The position numbers were made by a program, and so were the translations under genes. Below, piece after piece: positions 4,896-7,302 of a DNA stretch of 7,302 nt (positions are counted from its first letter, which is position 1; the number at the start of each line of letters is the position of its first letter). The stretch comes from JAICLL01 sp035252155. GTDB lineage: Bacteria; Planctomycetota; Planctomycetia; Pirellulales; JAICIG01. The notes beneath the pieces are model-generated. The model was not told where the DNA came from and made no database searches. It worked only from the letters and a program-made list of their open reading frames with translations. Location of the stretch: assembly GCA_035252155.1 (NCBI GenBank), contig DATFDL010000108.1, positions 1-7,302 of the forward strand, written 5' to 3'.

Positions 4896-7302
4896 TCAAG
4901 GTTCCACTCGCAACTCATATTCGTCGGTCGAATCGCCGATGATTCGGGCGATGATCACTTCGTCGGTTTCTCCGCTGGCGACCGCCGGGGCTAGCACGGC
5001 CATGCCGCTTGAATCCGCGTGCCGATCGAGGAAACGCTCGTAAAAACCGTCGACCAACACTGCGTCGTACTCGGCAGACGAGAACAGGAGGCTCGCCACC
5101 TGGGCCGGCGTGGCCCCTTCGGCCAGCCAGGCGGTGAAGTTCCATTCGGCCGTGGCATCGATGGGTCGGCCAAGGGCGTCGAGAAACAAATTGCTCAAAA
5201 AGCCGTGCCAGGTGCCGCCGCCGCGCCCCAGCACATATTCGGGCGAAGCGATGATCTGCGTGGCAAGCTGTTCGACCGTGTCGCCGCGAAGCAATACGAG
5301 CGTCCAGTAGTTCAGACTGGCCTGGTCGGGCAAGCGATGCAGATACCTCTCGTAAACGCCCAGCACCTCATCCGCGCGATATTCGACGGTGTTTTCGATT
5401 GACAGCACGACTTCGGTCAGTGGCATGCCGGCATCGAGCCGCTCGGTCCAAAGCGCCAAGCCGAGCGGATCGGGCTGCCGCGAGAGCAGGTCGCGGTACA
5501 GCTCGTTGACTACGCGCTGCTGCGGCGTGCCGCGACTACCGTCGGGCAAAAGCGCTTCGAGCATGCTGGCCTGGTCGACGATGCGGCCCAACGGCTGACC
5601 CGCCGACACGCTGACCGTCGCTGCAAATTGCCCCTCGTCGCTAAAGGTGTGGTCGCCCAGCACATCGTAACCGCCCGGTACCGAAACGACAGTGCCCGCT
5701 GACTGCCGGCCATCGCCCCAATCAATCGTGACCTGAAACGCGCTGCCCGGCAGGCTGTCGTCGTTGTACCCGAAATGCGCGACCCGCACTTGCCGCAGCG
5801 GCGTGAACTCGAAGCCTGCGATGGGCACGCTGCCGATGGCGACCGAGAGAGTGGCGGTGACCGGCGGCGCGGCGCTGCCACTGTCGGCGACGGTGACGGT
5901 TTCGCTGCCGATCGCTTCCAACGTAATCGCAAAGTTGCCGACGCCATTCACGAGTGTGCTGTCGGCCGGCAGCAAGGCCGTGCTGTCGCTCGAGCTGAAA
6001 TGCACCGTGCCGGAATAGCTGGTGGCGGTGTTGCCAAACTGGTCCAGCGCGGTCACCGTGACCTCAAACTCGATGCCGCTGGTCGCTGCCGCTGGGGCCG
6101 CGAGCTGGAAGTACGTGACCACATAGGGCACCACCGAGACGTTGGCCGCCCCCGTGATCGAACCGCTTAGCGTATCGGTGGCGGTGACCGTTTCGCTGCC
6201 CGAAGTCTTGAGTGTGGCACTGAACGTGCCCACGCCGCTGGTGAGCGCGCTGTCAGCCGGCAGAACGGCTTGGCCGTCGCTGCTGGAGAAGTGGACCGTG
6301 CCGCTGTAGGCGGTAGCCGTGTTGCCGTATGGATCTTTCGCCGTGACCGTGACTGGAATCGCATTACCCGCCGTGGCGTTGGCTGTTGCGCTGACGGTGT
6401 AATGCGTGGCGGCGGCTGCAGCAACGGCAATGGTTCCACTGGTGCCGTTGATCGTGGCGGTCAAGGTGTCGGTGGCGGTGACCGTCTGGTTGCCCGAGGT
6501 TTTGAGCGTGACGTTGAACGTGCCCACGCCGCTCGTGAGCGTGCTGTCGGTCGGCAAAACGGCTTGGCCATCGCTGCTGGTGAAATGAACGATGCCGCCG
6601 TAGGCAGTGGCTGTATTGCCGAACTGATCTTGCGCGGTGACAGTGATGCTAAAGGCCGTGCCTGCGGTAGTGCTAGCCGGCGCGCCGACCGTGTAGTGTG
6701 TTGCGGCTGCTGCGGCCACGGCAACGGTGCTACTCGAGCCGGTGATGGAGCCGCTCACCGTGTCACTGGCGGTGATCGTTTGATTGCCCGATGTTTTGAG
6801 CGTGACATTGAACGTGCCGATGCCACTGGTCAGCGTACTATCGACGGGCAAAGCCGCCTGCGAGTCACTGCTGGTGAAGTGCAACGTGCCGGCATAGGCG
6901 GTGGCTGTGTTGCCGAATTGGTCCTGGGCGGTGACGGTGATACTAAACGCAGTACCGGCCATGGCGCTGGCCGGCGCGCCGACCGTGTAGTGCGTGGCGG
7001 CGGCCGCGGCGACTGCGATGGTTCCGCTGGTGCCGGTGATCGAGCCGGTCACCGTGTCGGTAGCCGTGATTGTTTCGTTACCCGAAGTCTTGAGCATGAC
7101 GCTGAAGGTGCCGACGCCGCTGGTCAATGTGCTATCGACGGGCAAGGCCGCCTGGACGTCGCTGCTAGAGAAGTGGACCGTGCCGGTGTAGGCCGTGGCC
7201 GTGTTTGCATATTGATCTTGGGCGGTGACCGTAATGCTGAAGGCGGTACCCGCCGTGGCGCTGGCCGGCGCACTGACGGTGTAGTGAGTTGCGGCTGCCG
7301 CA
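4896..7302 (-). CDS. Large Ig-like-repeat protein with C-terminal DUF4214 module (N-terminus outside window)
   Basis: The frame is open from the right edge (first full codon at 7301) to a TGA at 4898-4896, giving ~801 residues of the C-terminal part. In protein order: five Ig-like units of ~98 residues (to about 5838), each with a THYTV start, a SITVTAQDQFGNTATAY strand pair, HFSSSD, ALP-DSTLTSGVGTF and a TVTATDT end. A PKD-like stretch with TIDWGDG follows at about 5830-5600. Last, from ~5513 to 4905, comes a DUF4214 region built of four ~50-residue repeats of the form LY..LL.R..D..G...W...L..G with a closing S.EY. Such proteins are common in planctomycetes and are thought to be secreted or surface-attached, with DUF4214 seen on exported S-layer- or calcium-repeat-type proteins. 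The visible part has almost no cysteine and is rich in Thr, Ser and Ala, fitting an extracellular product. There is no C-terminal anchor such as PEP-CTERM or LPXTG. The ATG at 7145 lies inside a repeat and is not the real start. Signal peptide and full length cannot be seen. Confidence 0.9.
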   Translation of the reverse strand, partial: AAAATHYTVSAPASATAGTAFSITVTAQDQYANTATAYTGTVHFSSSDVQAALPVDSTLTSGVGTFSVMLKTSGNETITATDTVTGSITGTSGTIAVAAAAATHYTVGAPASAMAGTAFSITVTAQDQFGNTATAYAGTLHFTSSDSQAALPVDSTLTSGIGTFNVTLKTSGNQTITASDTVSGSITGSSSTVAVAAAAATHYTVGAPASTTAGTAFSITVTAQDQFGNTATAYGGIVHFTSSDGQAVLPTDSTLTSGVGTFNVTLKTSGNQTVTATDTLTATINGTSGTIAVAAAAATHYTVSATANATAGNAIPVTVTAKDPYGNTATAYSGTVHFSSSDGQAVLPADSALTSGVGTFSATLKTSGSETVTATDTLSGSITGAANVSVVPYVVTYFQLAAPAAATSGIEFEVTVTALDQFGNTATSYSGTVHFSSSDSTALLPADSTLVNGVGNFAITLEAIGSETVTVADSGSAAPPVTATLSVAIGSVPIAGFEFTPLRQVRVAHFGYNDDSLPGSAFQVTIDWGDGRQSAGTVVSVPGGYDVLGDHTFSDEGQFAATVSVSAGQPLGRIVDQASMLEALLPDGSRGTPQQRVVNELYRDLLSRQPDPLGLALWTERLDAGMPLTEVVLSIENTVEYRADEVLGVYERYLHRLPDQASLNYWTLVLLRGDTVEQLATQIIASPEYVLGRGGGTWHGFLSNLFLDALGRPIDATAEWNFTAWLAEGATPAQVASLLFSSAEYDAVLVDGFYERFLDRHADSSGMAVLAPAVASGETDEVIIARIIGDSTDEYELRVEP
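5838..7302 (-). repeat. Tandem 294-bp coding repeats, five units (outermost cut by window edge)
   Basis: The codons for the HY/YF landmark recur at 7281, 6987, 6693, 6399 and 6111. The spacing is exactly 294, 294 and 294 bp, then 288 bp, that is 98 codons per unit with a two-codon loss at the last junction. Approximate units are 7301-7008, 7007-6714, 6713-6420, 6419-6132 and 6131-5838. By hand count, neighbouring early units differ at about 17-19 of 98 residues (roughly 80% identical), while the unit nearest the C-terminus is much more divergent. The array probably continues past the right edge. Confidence 0.9.

Noticed and set aside
5838..7302. CRISPR array or IS element as the source of the regular repeats
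   Set aside because: The 294-bp units are contiguous, in frame and code for Ig-like domains; there are no spacers and no transposase.

Overview
The window looks like chromosomal DNA from a planctomycete, probably of the Pirellulales type. Three signs point there: the C-terminus of a DUF1501 protein, a large Ig-repeat plus DUF4214 surface protein, and GC-rich DNA with a long GC-rich hairpin repeat between genes. The taxonomic call is an inference from gene content; no rRNA or other marker is present.

Layout, left to right. (1) Positions 1-470, + strand: the 3' end of a DUF1501 gene. (2) Positions 481-2717, + strand: a compact two-gene type II restriction-modification system. A PD-(D/E)XK endonuclease comes first, then a gamma-type N6-adenine DNA methyltransferase. 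The two genes overlap by four bases (GTGA), and the endonuclease starts only 10 nt after the DUF1501 stop. By eye this block is less GC-rich than its flanks, which suggests acquisition. (3) Positions 2718-2889: a short intergenic stretch with weak hairpins that ends in a good Shine-Dalgarno sequence. (4) Positions 2890-4668, + strand: a small cysteine-rich PilZ-domain protein, abutted with no gap by a CPA2/CHX-like cation:proton antiporter. (5) Positions 4669-4895: a convergent intergenic region with a 35-bp inverted repeat and related small palindromes. (6) Positions 4896-7302, - strand: the C-terminal part of a giant repeat protein. It has five Ig-like units of about 98 residues (294-bp DNA period), a PKD-like stretch and a C-terminal DUF4214 module of four roughly 50-residue repeats. 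Its N-terminus lies beyond the right edge.

Three functional modules are visible. The endonuclease and methyltransferase should act together: the methyltransferase marks adenine in the recognition site and the endonuclease cuts unmarked DNA. The PilZ protein and antiporter are probably made from one message, which raises the possibility that cyclic di-GMP controls ion exchange. The - strand repeat protein is a probable secreted or surface product unrelated to the others. The most notable system is the restriction-modification pair. Its general type is known, but I could not assign its recognition sequence.
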